Shown piece after piece: positions 23,969 to 39,352 of a DNA stretch of 64,000 nt (the first letter of the stretch is position 1; every line of letters begins with the position of its first letter). Made by a program: the position numbers and the translations under genes. The notes under the pieces are model-generated. The model was not told where the DNA came from. It searched no databases and worked only from the letters and a program-made list of their open reading frames with translations. This DNA comes from Spirodela intermedia (lineage: Eukaryota > Streptophyta > Magnoliopsida > Alismatales > Araceae): assembly GCA_902729315.2 (NCBI GenBank), contig LR746264.1:9765878-9829877 (forward strand), in the 5' to 3' direction.

Positions 23969-26557
23969 GTGGGAAGAGGCTGGGAATGGGTGTAGATTCC
24001 ATCTAATCATCCTATTCCAGTACTCATAAATTCGTCGAGGATTGATTCTGCCTCTAGAAACAGAAGAGAAACCCAGTGTAGAAAATTCCTCAGGATGGAA
24101 GAAAACAACCGTATTTTTTAGTAATACCTATGGATGGTTGACTTATCCCCACCCAAATTGCCATTTCATGAAGAAAAAGTCAATACCCAGCCTAAGGATC
24201 ACAGCTCGGCCTGCCCAGGCCCCACATTTCACGAATGCCCATGCGTGTGGCTTTACCCTTTTCATTTAAAAATGTTGAATTTTTTTTTGGGTGACTAGAG
24301 AAAATCTCAGGCGCCGTAAACTGGTTGACCACGAGGGGGGAAGTAGTTTTGAATTAGCTGGGCTGGTCTGATCCCGGACTTTGTCTTTGGGATAGAATAA
24401 ATGCCGAAGAGAGAGGTTCGACCTTATCCTAATCTTGATTGACTGGTACTATCCTACTGCCGATAAGGAGCTTTACGCCGTTCATTAACCCGTAAGAACG
24501 GCGGATGGTGATTCTACGTTGACTTTTTGGCCCAGTTTGAACTCGGAGAAGCTCGCCCTTTTCCGGGAATTGTAACTCAACATCTGAATTAATCGAGTCC
24601 GATCGAGATTTCCAGTTCCGACCAGAAAAATCCAGACTTGGAGCCCAAGAGTTACTGGTTTGGGTCAACCTATTAAATTAGGATGCGGGTTCCCGGTGGA
24701 ATCGGTGGGACATGGAAGAGACTGAACGCGGTCGAGCTCTGTGAGGACGCCCGGCACTGGCGAGGAGTTCGTCCGGACCAGCCCACCGCGTTGACCCCGC
24801 CGCATCGTCTTCTCCAACCAGTTCTTTCCTTAGCAAGATAGAGATAGATAGAGAGAGAGAGAGAGAGATGTTCCCGTGAGAGACAGCGGATAAGCTCTTG
24901 AGGGGTAGATATCTATCGATGATCTGCAGAGCGGACGGTCCAGTCTCGGCCATGGATCTCCGTCGCTCTTCGTTCAGACTAAGAGTCAAAAGATAGAAGG
25001 TGGGGGAGGTTTCACGGGGGGGAGACGTCGCTGCTGCGTCTGACTGGGGGGAGGGGAGGGATCCGTGCTACTGAAATAGACGGCAGTAACTGAGGAGTCC
25101 ATCATCTGGAGGCGGCTGCGGAGTCGTTTTCAAACTGGCGAAGGCAGGAAGAAGCGTGCTCGGGATTTCGTTCATATTCACGCCATGTTGCGTCATACTG
25201 ATTCATACTCCGGTAAGCGGAGGAGGTTGGGACGGGAAAGCTTCTTTCCATCTCTCTCTCTCTCTCTCTCATCCAGAATAAGAAAGAGGCTTATGAACAA
25301 ACCCAGTTAATAGAATATCAACTTGTTCACGAAAACATCTGTCTAGACGCATCTAGAGTCCCACCGGGGTCTTAAGCTGCGACATACAGGTGTCCTGAGT
25401 CAACCTCTCCGCGCTCCCCCTGAGAGAGAGAGAGAGAGAGATAAGCAATAGCTGACGGTGACCTTGTGTTGTCTCCTCTTCCAAGCAACCCAGAAACTCA
25501 GCTCCTGCCTGTGTCTTGTGGCGCCTGCCCGGCTCTCCTTCCACCAAAGAAGCCCCTCTTTGCACGCGTGATGTCGCCATCCCAAGCTCATCCTTCTCCA
25601 GCCACAGTGAGTCAGTATACCAGATCATAATGCCCATAAACAATTAATCTGATGGCGTCCGAGAGACGGGTGGAGCCGTGCAAGCAAAAAGAGAGAGAGA
25701 GAGAGAGAGAGAGAGTTTTCTGCATCGTGGCTGCAGGTAAAAAGCATATTATAGCCAGCGAAGCCCACCTGTGAGTCATGGCCTCCGTCTCTCGCACGTA
25801 ACGCCGCCGAAGCGACTGATCTACTCCTCTCCTCCTCTCCTCCCTTACGATGCTGGGATTTCTTAAACCGGCCGGCCAAGTCCCCAAGTGGGAACATCCC
25901 CACATGGGAAGGAAGTTCTTCTTGCTTGTTCCTCAGGATACTATACATCCTCTCCCTCTCCGTTGACAAAACTCAACTACGAATACCACCAGCCTGTACT
26001 AGTCTCTCTCCTCCTCTCTCTATCTCTCCTTCTATCCACTCTTCCATCCGTCTGGCGTGAGTAAGCAAGGACAAGAAGCATGCTGCCTAATCTGGTCGTG
26101 GGGGTCGGTGTATGTACGCATAGGGCCGTACTATATACATCGGGTGGGCCCGACTGACTGGTTTTCGACGTTGACGGATGCCCCAACTAGTTCATCGAAC
26201 TTCGCCGCCGCCGCAGTCTCGCAGAGCTCTCGACGCCAGCACCGGCGGCGAAGTCGCCGCTTATTTCTATTTTTATATCAACTGCTCGACAAGGATAACT
26301 CCCAGTGGCTGACGTTAACCTCTGGACCTCTTCCCGCTGTTCCGCTCTGTGCCATCCCGGACACGGGGGGGTGGGGGGCGTTGACTTACTCCCCCGCTCG
26401 TAGATTACACGGGTCCCCAGACCCACCGCCTTTCGAATACTGAAGAGAGATATGAGAAGGTCGAAAGGAAGATGAGACGATCAGTGGTCTACCCCGATCG
26501 TCCACTGAATGAATCCCATATAGAAAGATAAATGGATAGATAGAGATAGATAGATAG

Positions 26558-26560
<3 letters not shown>

Positions 26561-26648
<88 letters not shown>
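26561..26648. repeat. Longest (GA)n microsatellite of the window
   Basis: About 44 uninterrupted GA units, preceded by an imperfect GATA/TAGA tract from 26520. Confidence 0.97.
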
Positions 26649-26651
<3 letters not shown>

Positions 26652-27747
26652 TGTTAATCTTTAGTGAATAATGTTAATATATTAACGTTAAAGTCGTGAT
26701 TAAGAAGTGCTGATTACGTGCTTGGGATTTAAGAAATCAAGGATTCGACGTCGTGAGACGGACGGTAAGCTGAATCCTATTTTTCTGAGAGCGCGAAACG
26801 GACGGAGGAGCGACTTTAGCTAACTGGACGTGTACAGTGTAAGCTTCGAACGCATTCAGACGACCACCCCACCATGACGTTGACCCCCCTCCCCTCTCTC
26901 TCTCTCTCTCTTTCTCCCTCCCTCCCTCTCTCTCCCTCTCTGTCAATGTGTATAGGACGAGCGATAGGACAAGAAACCTCTTAGAAAAGTGGAGTGACGA
27001 AACCGTACTAATTACGAAGTAGAAGTCGGCTATGGCGGTGGTGAGCTCTATCCTACCTCGCTTTCTCGCGGGAAGAAGACGGCACCCGAGAAGCACAATT
27101 ACACCCGCGTAGCCAAAAACCTTACCGAGATGGCACTTTGCCGGCGGCTACTCCTTTCACACGGGGAGACATCAAAGCCGTACGATAAGCTCTTTCACTT
27201 GCCGCCAAGAAGCCCTCACCTCCCCTCTTCACTCACTTCAACGTCAACGATTGCGTGCAACGTATGGCAACTCTCTCTCTCTCTCTCTCTATCCGTGCCC
27301 ACAGTGTTGGTGAACCCACGACGTTTGCCACCGCGTCAGGAGTGCAGAGAGATGAGCGGTGGAGATCCTCTCCAGGCCCGCCGTCGCAAAAACAGCCCTA
27401 TTAGGGAAAGTCAAAGTATCGTTGAACAGAGTGTCTCAAACGCGTACGGAGCCGTACTTTTCTTACTAAGCTGCGGTCACTGTTGATATGCCCCCCCCGC
27501 AAATCCCCCCCCCCCCCCGCTACCAGGGGCTCTCCAGCGTTGACTCGCCATCCTCTTTCCGTACCCAGCAAGCTCATTGAAGCTTCTCATTCTTTATAAC
27601 CTCTTCTGCTCTAAGCTCTTCTGCTCTAAGCTCATCCCCCCCCAACCCCCCGGGTGCTATCGTTAGCATTAGGTCAGTCTTACGCGTCTGCTCTTCTCGG
27701 TCGTCATATCGACGTGGCTTTAAAAAGGGTGGGAGGGAGAGAAGTCA

Positions 27748-27757
27748 TCTATAAAAC
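27748..27757 (+). promoter_or_regulatory. TATA box of the ZAT-like gene
   Basis: TCTATAAAAC, about 120 bases before the ATG at 27877, giving a 5' UTR near 95 bases. A W-box core GTTGAC lies ~210 bases upstream (27539). Confidence 0.6.
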
Positions 27758-27876
27758 GAGGGCAGGTCCCTCTACAGTTCTGGATTCGCTTCTTCTTCCT
27801 CCCTCGTATCCCTCCTCTCAACTCCGTCTTCATCTTCTTCTTCGTCTCCTCGTTGGGTTTCTTCGAGTGAGAAGGC

Positions 27877-28407
27877 ATGAAAAGGGCGAGAACGGGAGAG
27901 GAGGGAGAGCTGGACAGCGTGAACATGGCGAGCGTGCTGATGCTGCTATCCCGCGGCGCCGGCAGCGAGGAGGCGACGCACCAATCGGGGCGGGTCTTTG
28001 AGTGCAAGACATGCAACCGGAAGTTCCCGTCCTTCCAGGCGCTGGGCGGCCACCGCGCCAGCCACAAGAAGCCGCGGCTCACCGCCGGCGACCAGAACGG
28101 CGCAGCGCAGCAGGCCCACGCCGGCAAGCCGAGGGTGCACGAGTGCTCCATCTGCGGCCTCGAGTTCTCCGTCGGGCAGGCGCTGGGCGGCCACATGCGG
28201 CGCCACCGAGCCGCCGCTGAGGGCTTCACCCTCGCGCTGCTTGAGAAGAAGCCTTCCGCCGTCGAGAAGGAGAAGAAGGGCGGTGCCGCCGTCCCCGCCC
28301 CCCGGTGCCTGGACTTGGACCTGAACCAGCCACCGACGGATAGCGAGATGGACTTCCGATCTCTCCCTTTCGGCCTCGGTTTTCCCATGGTCGGCTGCTT
28401 GTATTGA
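27877..28407 (+). CDS. Two-finger C2H2 ZAT-type repressor (ZAT11/12 group)
   Basis: Intronless, 176 residues. An N-terminal L-box-like segment ([13 protein letters not shown]) is followed by two C2H2 fingers, [19 protein letters not shown] at about residues 41-60 and [19 protein letters not shown] at about 88-107, then an EAR motif LDLDLNQPP near residue 150. This is the full C1-2i layout (L-box, two QALGGH fingers, EAR). Members are nuclear repressors rapidly induced by cold, salt, wounding and oxidants. The N terminus MKRARTGEE is basic. The gene is GC-rich with strong third-position GC. It is related to, but more complete than, the ZAT-like gene at 12342-12713. Confidence 0.94.
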   Translation: MKRARTGEEGELDSVNMASVLMLLSRGAGSEEATHQSGRVFECKTCNRKFPSFQALGGHRASHKKPRLTAGDQNGAAQQAHAGKPRVHECSICGLEFSVGQALGGHMRRHRAAAEGFTLALLEKKPSAVEKEKKGGAAVPAPRCLDLDLNQPPTDSEMDFRSLPFGLGFPMVGCLY

Positions 28408-29634
28408 TCCCCAACCCCTACCTTCCCGGCGTCGATTTTTGCTTATTTGATTATCTTTTTTGTTGATCATGTATCAACTCCACATGCTGTTGAAGATACC
28501 CTCCTCCCTTATTCTCTCCTCACGATAATTCCACCTTCCTAGATCAGCAGCGCTGTAGCGATAGCGACCTGCACCGACTGGCTGGGCTGCCTCTATTAAT
28601 CCAGACTCTGCTTGCTGCTCAAGATCAAAGAAAACCCGGAAAAAACCCATCTGTGTGTACATATCAATCCTAGAGAGAGAAAGCGCGGGTTGACTTCTGG
28701 CAAGCTCAAATATGCCTCAAAGAGTAGTCGGGTCTTTCTTTTCGGCGTAGATCTTAAAGTCCAAGCCAGTCAAAATAATAGATTCTCAATTTCTTATTCA
28801 CAGTCTCAATTAAATGGGGACAAAATAAATGAGATAATCTGAGAGGAGATTCTTGCGCGGTTTTCTGGTTCTTGAATACCAGGGGCTCAGAGTCAACTCT
28901 CTGAGTCAGATTTCTGGACGAACCCGCTGCTCAAGTCGGACTCATGGGCTCGTTCGGCTTCTAATTAAGTGATGAGAATGACCCCGTTGAATGGAGGAGG
29001 GGCTGCGGAGGTCCATCATCTGACCTCTCGATCCCCTGCCTTATAGGGCCCACCCATAGCACGAGACGTCCACTTCAAAACAACCCCCAAGTAAAAGATT
29101 TTACTTACAAAAGTTAGCTCTCTCTCTCTCTTCCATAATTCTTCGTCGCTGAAGCCATTAGGCCACACTGGAGGAGGATAGTCTCCATGCCAAACGAATG
29201 GAGACCACCCACCCCCCGGCCCCCATATAGCCAAAGGGCTCATTGACCAAAAAACTTACGTTCGGGCCAGGCCCAGAGATGAAGAAAGCATAGCATTTAA
29301 CCTTTGCATGAGAACCTGAGATCTCATGAACAACAAACTACCTAGCTCAACTCTCTCTCTCTCTCTTTCTCCTGGCCAAACGAATGAAGACTACCCACCC
29401 GCCGGCCCTCCAGACAGCCACTGCTCCCGTTGACCAAACAACTGGCGTTGGAGCCAGGCACAGAGATGAAGAAAGTATAGCATTTAACCTTTGGATAATA
29501 ACCTGAGATCTCATGAACAAACTATCCACCTCAAGTCTCCGGGTAGTTTGACCGGGAGAAGAGGCTCAAAAAAGGAAAGAAAACAAAACCCGATTAAGTA
29601 ACTTCAAGCAGGTTCTCGGGCTTCCTTCCGTGGA
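28408..29634. other. Convergent spacer ZAT-like / OGDH with a diverged tandem repeat
   Basis: No coding sequence recognised. It contains (CT)n tracts near 29118-29131 and 29350-29368 and the direct repeat annotated separately. Confidence 0.6.
29186..29530. repeat. Diverged direct repeat, two ~165-bp units
   Basis: Unit 1 (about 29186-29351) and unit 2 (about 29374-29530) share blocks such as CCAAACGAATG, CAGAGATGAAGAAAG and CCTGAGATCTCATGAAC in the same order. A (CT)n tract separates the units. Confidence 0.75.
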
Positions 29635-32600
29635 TCAGTCCCCATTGTTTCTTATTGCCCTCTGGATGAGCTCCTTCTGCTCTTGCTGGTGGACCTTCAA
29701 GAACCCAGTGGCGGTGGACGCCGATGGCGGGCGGCCGATGTACTTGATGTCCTCCGTACCGCCCCTGCCTGAACCTCTCATGGCCGTGGCGAGCCGGGGG
29801 GAGATGTAGCTGTAGGCCCCCATGTTCATCGGCTCCTCCTGGCACCAGACAACCTCTGCATCTGCAAACCCAATCCCCCACCACCCCACCCAGTTAGAAT
29901 TTTTCTTGATCCGTCCATTCATGTCGAAGTAATGAGAATTCTGGGTCAACGGTGCATGAGCAACCCAATGAATGTGCCGAGATCTTCCAATGATGGGCTA
30001 TGGCATCAAGAACCCAGATGACCCAGATAGCCCACAGTAAGAAAAATTGCAGGAATCGGTTTGATCGCCACATACTTGGGTACCGTTTGAGCTCCCTCTG
30101 GACGAGGTCGTAGGGGAACGGGCACAGCTGCTCCACCCTGCAGATCGCCACGTCCTTGGCATCTACGGCCTGCCGCTCTTCGTCGAGGTCATAGTACACC
30201 TGCAAGTTATGAGGGGATATTGTCTGAGACACACACCATGGAAGACAAGGAGCTGATCGACGAGGGCGATCACCTTCCCCGAGCACAGAACCAGGCGCCT
30301 GATCCCATCCTCGAGGTCGGAGTGGTCGCTCTGGTCCTTGATCAGGCGCTTGAACCGGGTGCCCTGCTTGTCGAATCCTGGGTGACCCTGGACATCGTCA
30401 AATTCAGAGAGATTGGACTTGCACTTCGGGTGCCTGAGCAAGTTCTTGGGAGCCATCACTATCAAGGGTTTCCGAAACTTCCTGTGAATCTGAAAGCAAT
30501 GGGGCCTCACGTCACAAGCCAATCTCTGGTATTATAGAACTGGGGCCTCACGATTGTCATCTCCATTACCTGGCGGCGGAGGACATGGAAATAGTTCGCG
30601 GGTGTTGTGACGTTTACAATCTGCCAATTGCTCTCTTGGATCTGCTTCCTCAGAGTTGGATCCATCTCAGGTATCACAAAAGGGTTGTCATCGCTCATCT
30701 GTTAGGAATTAGGGTTTTACCTTCATCAGCAATCCATGAGACAAACGAAGCTCCGACAGTGAATCATCCTTACAGAATCCAAGCAAGAAGAGGTGAAAAT
30801 AATCTTAAGAGAGGACTATTGGGTCAATAACCAAGAACCGTATGGCTAGAGCGAGAAGAAAACAGGCACCTTAAAGACACAATGAAAGGAATTTCTTTCG
30901 TTTCTATGAAAAGCCATATGCAAATGCCTCTTAGAAGCGGTCAGAAAGATACCCCTGAAAACTATGGATGAAGAATGCTGAATTGCCACTTTCAAATGAA
31001 ATTATTTTCCTCAATTTCTTTCTCCTGTCGTAAAAGCCAAGAAAAACAGTTTCCAATTTACCCATGAATGTTATGGGGTAAAGAAGTTGAAAGTATGTCA
31101 CCGAACTGAGATAAGATAAGAGGATGGTACTCGAGAAGAAGAAAAAGAAGAAGGAAGAAAGATTTAGAATAGGAAAGAAGCACTGTTAGAGAAAAAATGC
31201 ACGCGGGGTAGTGAAGTGGAACGAGACCTGCAGGTAGCGCTCCAATCTCGCAGATGAGTGTTCAGGGCCTTGCCCATCATACCCATGAGGAAGCAGAACT
31301 ACGAGCCCAGTTTGCCGCAGCCATTTGGACTCACCGCTACTCAGAAACTGATCAAAGATTACTTGGGCGCCATTTGCGAAATCGCCGAATTGAGCTTCCC
31401 AAAGTACTAAAGAATTTGGATTTTCCATTGAGTAACCCAGCTCAAAACCGAGGACACCAAATTCGGAAAGAGAGCTGTAGAATAACAGTAAAAGAAATCA
31501 AATCAGATTATGCTAGTCCGCAATTCCTCCTCCTAACGCCCAATTCAAGAAAGCCATAAAAATTAAAATTTTGAGTGGGAGAGGGTGTCGAAAACAATAG
31601 ATATAAAACACAACAAATCGAAAAACCAATACATGTATAATACAAAATAACATTCTCTGAGCCATTCAAGAAGAGAAATAACTTCAACCTCTAGGAATAT
31701 AACAATTTTCGAAAAATTTATGCTCCAAAATGTCCAAACGTGAGAAATTCCCTAGAAGATTTGAATACCGAAGGAACATTTATAATAGTTTCATCAGAGA
31801 ATACTTAGTCTCGGGACTACCAAGAAATATGCAAGGATGGATATGAAGAAACTGAAAATAAAAAAGGTATAACAATCTGCCACTGTGACAGGTGCCACAC
31901 GTACCGCCACCAGGACGAAATAATAAGCAAAGAAATTGAATCCCGCTCTATTTTCAAGTGAGCAACCGGATGGAGAACAGAAGCAAGCGCAAAATGTACA
32001 CTTAAAATGATTCACTCCAAATTGAGAAGCAGGAAATGATACGTGCCGAAAAGATATCTAATGCAACCATTCAAATGTTTGCACATCTCAAATTTAACAA
32101 GAGAACAACTAGGCAAAACCTGTTGCTGACAGTAAACATCTCTTCGTTCTGGTTGATGATGATGTGGTCCAAAGGACAGTGAATTTCCCCAGTTTCTTGG
32201 TCATGAACTACAGCATGTCGATGGCTGAAGGTGCCTCTTTCAACGTCCTGCCCACTCAGCCTTACATGGTTACCTTCCACCAAAAGTGTGGCAAAAGCCA
32301 GTGCTTCCGCAACTGCCCAATCAACACCTTCACCTGTTCGAATCATCTGGGCACGCTCATCAAAAACCCTCTTAATAACTTTGTGAGGCTTGAAGTTTGG
32401 AGGAAATGTGGTGATAGCTTCACCCACACGTTTCAAAATTTCAGGTTTAACACTGCATGCAAGCACGACGCATTACAGAAAGATCTCTACGAGATATGAC
32501 TAAAACAAAACCTGAAAGAAAAGTGAGAACTTCACAGCATACCCAGTGTTGCGGATGCGGGATATCTGCTCAGGTGATTTGAACCCAGCCCAATAAGCTG

Positions 32601-34600
32601 ACAGCCAGTCTCGCCTATTTGGAATGTTATCTTTGCTATTGTTGAACTCTTCATTCAAGATAGAACTCACTTTGTTGTGTATACTGTCGATATCTTCCTT
32701 GGTGATGTGTCCCAGTTCCAAAAGCCCGCTTTCATACATTTGAAGAGCACTGGGATGATTACGAATCACCTGATCATCACAGAAACGCCAGGAAATCAGA
32801 AGATTCCATGCGCATTCTCTAGAAACAATATCGTGAGAATCGAAGCTAATGATATAAACTAGCCGAACTGTATTCCAGTTCCCCAAGGTATGTCTAAAAA
32901 TAAATAGCAGATTAAGATATAGACAAACGCCGTCCATAGATATGGGTATATCATACAACCAATGTTCTAAGGGCAATCCAAATCAAGGTCCCCAAAAAAA
33001 TATAAAAAATAAATCAATGAGACCTTACAAGAGGGGATATTGAACTCACCTGGTACATTTTAGGTTGTGTGAAAGAGGGTTCATCCATCTCATTGTGCCC
33101 AAAACGGCGATAGCAAACAATGTCGACCACCACATCTGTATGAAATTTCTGGCGCCACTCTGCAGCAAGCTCAAAAACATGAACCACTGCCTCCATATCG
33201 TCCCCATTCACATGGAAAATAGGAGCATTTAAGGCTTTGGCCACATCTGTGCAATACTGAGAGGATCGCCCGGCTTTCGGATCAGTTGTAAATGCAACTT
33301 GGTTGTTCACCACAATATGAATGGTTCCTCCTATTGAGTAGTTCGGGAGGGCACTCAGATGTAGAGTCTCATAAACCACACCTTGCCCAGCAAAACTCCC
33401 ATCTCCATGAATAAGGACAGCCAGGTTCTTCGTCCTGTCCAGATCATTGGAGTAATACTGCTTTGCCCGCGTCTTACCCATCACAACTGGATCTACAGCT
33501 TCCAAATGACTGGGATTTGCAACAAGAGATAGATGAATTCTCTTTCCACCTCTTGTGGGCCGATCATAAGAAGTACCAAGATGATATTTCACATCACCAG
33601 TACCACTGTATAAACCGTCCTCGTCGACCGCTTTTAATCCGCCACCACTGAATTCACTAAAGATATGGCGAAGTGGCTTGCGAAATACATTACCCAAAAC
33701 ATTCAATCTACCTCTGTGTGGCATTCCAACAACGATGTTCTCCACACCAAGGTCGGCTGCTCTATCGAACATCTCCTTCATCCCAGGGATCAGAGTCTCT
33801 CCGCCTTCAAGCCCAAATCTCTTCGCAGTTACCCATTTGGTAGCGAGGAAGCTTTCAAATAGAGTGCTCCAGATGAGCCTATCGAGAATCACCTTCTGCC
33901 GCTCCTTGCTGTACCCTCTTGGATTGACTGTTTCTATCTTGTCTCTTAGCCAGTTACACTGCTCCCTATCAGCGATGTGCATGTATTCATACCCCACACT
34001 CCCACAATAAGCCCGCTCGAGTCGGTTGAGGATCGATCGAAGAGTCTGAACTGGCCTGTTTTCAGATAGAAACCCGGACATCCTCCACACGCCGATGAAG
34101 AATTCCCTGTCCAGATCCGCCTCGGTGAAACCGTAGAAAGCCGGGTCCAGGTCATGGGGAACCTCACGGACCTCGAGACCAAGAGGATCCAATCTGGCCT
34201 TCATGTGCCCGTTCACCTGGTACGCCCTGACGAGCAGCAGCAACCGCATGCTCTCCTGGATCGTCTGCCCTGAAATTCCCGGCGAGGTGGCGGCCTGGCC
34301 GACGAAGTTCCGGAAGAAGTAGTCCCACGACTCGTCGACGCTGCTCGGATCGTCTTCCCAGGCCCTCTGGAGCTCCTCCAGGTACATACTGCTCGTGCCA
34401 TCGAGGAAGCTGTCCGTGAGCCTCGAGAGCGGCACGGGACGAGGGACCGGCGCGGCCTTCGGCCTGAGGGCCGTCGAATGGAAGCCGCAGGCCGACGGCG
34501 GGATTGGACGGTGCCTGGTGACATCTTGGTAGGCCTGAGCGAGACCCCTCCTCCTCACGCCATGCCTGGCCACGCCCTGGACGACCCTGAACCAGGCCAT
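29635..34600 (-). CDS. OGDH: 2-oxoglutarate dehydrogenase E1 component, mitochondrial (8 exons)
   Basis: Thiamine-diphosphate-dependent decarboxylase of the 2-oxoglutarate dehydrogenase complex in the TCA cycle. Minus-strand exons: 34600-33050, 32769-32543, 32452-32120, 31474-31228, 30698-30570, 30489-30274, 30199-30076, 29861-29635. All introns are GT-AG and the total is 3054 bases, 1017 residues, matching plant OGDH length. Residues ~1-45 are Arg-rich with few acidic residues, a mitochondrial presequence. Exon 1 contains the [17 protein letters not shown]2-contact region, [30 protein letters not shown] and the ThDP motif from [10 protein letters not shown] to VNNQ. Later exons contain [20 protein letters not shown] and SGPE-type C-terminal blocks typical of E1o. 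It ends in RNNGD. No disabling change was seen, so the gene appears functional. Confidence 0.97.
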
Positions 34601-35064
34601 ATCCGACCGACCTCAGAGGCGGTCGCAGGAGGAAGACGATCCCTTTTCTTAAACCCTAACCTAAAACCCCGGGGTTTTTGAATCCACGAACTAACGGACA
34701 AAATCGGCCGTTTTATCCGTCCAACTCTCACGAACCCGGTTCGGCCTTTAACCCCCCACCCCCCCAAACGAACCGGGCCCCGCCCAAGCCTCCAGCATCC
34801 GCCGCCTTCCCAGCTGAGAGACAAGAAGGCGGGTTGACTAACTGGGCCATTGACTCTTGACTTGAAAAAGTCAAAAAAAGCTCAGCTGGTTGATAAGTCA
34901 GCGCCGAATTCTATTCCCGGGACGAGCACCAAGTCTCCAGTACATGAACAATATACACCACTACATATACATTTAAAGAAAGATGAGAATTTCTGCTACC
35001 TATGGATGAGCTGCTGGAAAGAATGAGTGAATCATCCCACCATTGGAGGCTGAGAGCGAGCTAC
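34601..35064. promoter_or_regulatory. OGDH promoter and RABE1 3' flank
   Basis: A telo-box AAACCCTAA at 34651-34659 lies 50 bases upstream of the OGDH ATG, as is common in housekeeping plant promoters. TTGAC motifs follow at 34,834-34,875. No other gene. Confidence 0.55.
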
Positions 35065-37780
<2,716 letters not shown>

Positions 37781-37964
37781 CTACACACCAAACCAGAATG
37801 AAGCTCACACAAGATCCGTTCCTGCAAACAAATAAACACCAAAGCAACAGGGGCCAGTGAAGACGAAAACTAGCAAGGCGATCACAATCATCACGCACGT
37901 ACAGAGGATCGGGACGGGGAATAAGTACCGAGAAAAATGTATACTCTAAGATCTCGAAAGAAAT

Positions 37965-38017
<53 letters not shown>

Positions 38018-38704
38018 GAGGACGATAGACGCGTAGAACAAGGTCCCCCAGTGCCCGGGCGTTGAACAGCTCTCAGAGGATATTCAGATTTTCTGAGACT
38101 ATATTTTAAAAATACTCATACTTTATTATTATTATTATTTTATTTTTTACAAACTATTCAGACGTGGACAGTTCCACAGTTGCTGGGGAGCTGAAAAACT
38201 AAGTCAGGATTATTTTATGAAAACATATAAAAATATTTAATTTACACATAGGTGCACCATAAAAGTACAATTGTAAATATGACCCTCTACACAACCTTCC
38301 TCTCGACACGCCTATTGGCCTGTTAGATGGGGCATATAGTGGGCCCGGATATCGGCCCAAACTATGTTTCAAACCGACGGGTTGGTGGGCTACACAGAGT
38401 TTAACTAGGCCCGACTCATCGAGGCCCGCATCGAACTTTTTCAAGGCCCGGACCCAGTCCAGGTAAAGTTATTGTAGCTATAGTCACCTGTGAGTTCACT
38501 TGATGCGGGCCGGGATGGGCTCGCTTCGCGAAAGAGGCAGAATCTTATCCCACCGTCCACGTGGCTCGCGCGCGCTGACGCCTCCCATATGGATCACCCT
38601 CCACCTTTCGTTCATCCGCAGGGCAGAACCCTAGTTTCTTCTTCCCCGTCGCAGAAGAGAGAGATAGAGAGACTGCAGAGGGTGGTGGTGCTAAACCCTA
38701 GATA
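37781..38704. promoter_or_regulatory. Divergent upstream region RABE1 / unknown gene
   Basis: A (GA)n tract at 37975-38013 lies ~200 bases upstream of the RABE1 start. The right side has GGCCCG/GGGCC elements around 38,340-38,460. AAACCCTAG (telo-box-like) lies directly before the ATG at 38705. No other coding sequence. Confidence 0.55.
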
Positions 38705-39352
38705 ATGGGTTCCTTCAACAACGGCAGCTACACCGGCTCTTCTTCCTTCGACAACCTCCTCATCCAGAATCTCATGGGGAGGCTGCAGCTCCAGCCGCCG
38801 TATCTCGGAACGAATTCCCTGCTCTCCCAGAGCATCGACGAGTTCCTGTTCCAGGACGACGCTCTCTCGGCGGAGGACTCCGATGAGCCCCTGTACGACG
38901 GCGGCGAGGGGAAAGGCCTCCTCGCCAGGGAAGAGGCCAAGCTGGAGAGAGAGATTATACGGATCGTCCGCTCCGGCGCCGCGCAGGAGATCCTCAAGCC
39001 CAACTCCGGCCAATCGGTCGCCGTCGGGAGCCACAACATCTGCGTCGGCTACCACCAAGAATCCGGATCGGAATACCGAGTGTGGGAGTGGCATGGCCAT
39101 ATCATGCTCTTCGACGAGGAGAATGGTTACGTCCCGGAATACATCTATGGGAATTACTTCGAGAGGATTCCGGTTTCTAGGGTACCAAAGGAGGTCGATC
39201 ATGGCGGCAGCAATGGGGGGGAGGATGACGAGACGACCAAGGGGAGCGAAATCTCCGGGTTGAGGGAACTGGTGGGCGACGACAAGGATCCAATCAACGG
39301 AGGCGGGAGGGTTCTCCACAGGAACTCTGTGAATTCCAGATCGGCGAAGTAG
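38705..39352 (+). CDS. Conserved plant protein of unknown function
   Basis: Intronless frame of 215 residues in a good start context (ATAATGGGT). I do not know a named domain. The N-terminal half is Ser/Leu/Gln-rich with an acidic patch (DDALSAEDSDEP). The middle has a charged helix (AREEAKLEREIIRIVRSG) followed by a compact conserved-looking segment, HNICVGYHQE to RVWEWHGHIMLFDEENGYVPEYIYGNYFE. The C-terminal 50 residues are low-complexity. I recall similar plant-only proteins with the VWEWHGHIMLFDEENGY block. No signal peptide or membrane segment is seen. Codon use is GC-biased like neighbouring genes, supporting a real gene. Confidence 0.8.
   Translation: MGSFNNGSYTGSSSFDNLLIQNLMGRLQLQPPYLGTNSLLSQSIDEFLFQDDALSAEDSDEPLYDGGEGKGLLAREEAKLEREIIRIVRSGAAQEILKPNSGQSVAVGSHNICVGYHQESGSEYRVWEWHGHIMLFDEENGYVPEYIYGNYFERIPVSRVPKEVDHGGSNGGEDDETTKGSEISGLRELVGDDKDPINGGGRVLHRNSVNSRSAK

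Larger units (their letters stand above)
23969..27876. other. Gene-poor spacer rich in (CT/GA)n and TTGAC motifs
   Basis: Nearly 4 kb with no recognisable coding sequence. Microsatellites lie at 24850-24868, 25251-25270, 25422-25440, 25690-25714, 26561-26648 and 27271-27289. Several GTTGAC (W-box core) sites occur, for example near 24322, 24517, 24790, 26168, 26378, 26876 and 27539. The rightmost few hundred bases form the promoter of the ZAT-like gene at 27877. Confidence 0.6.
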
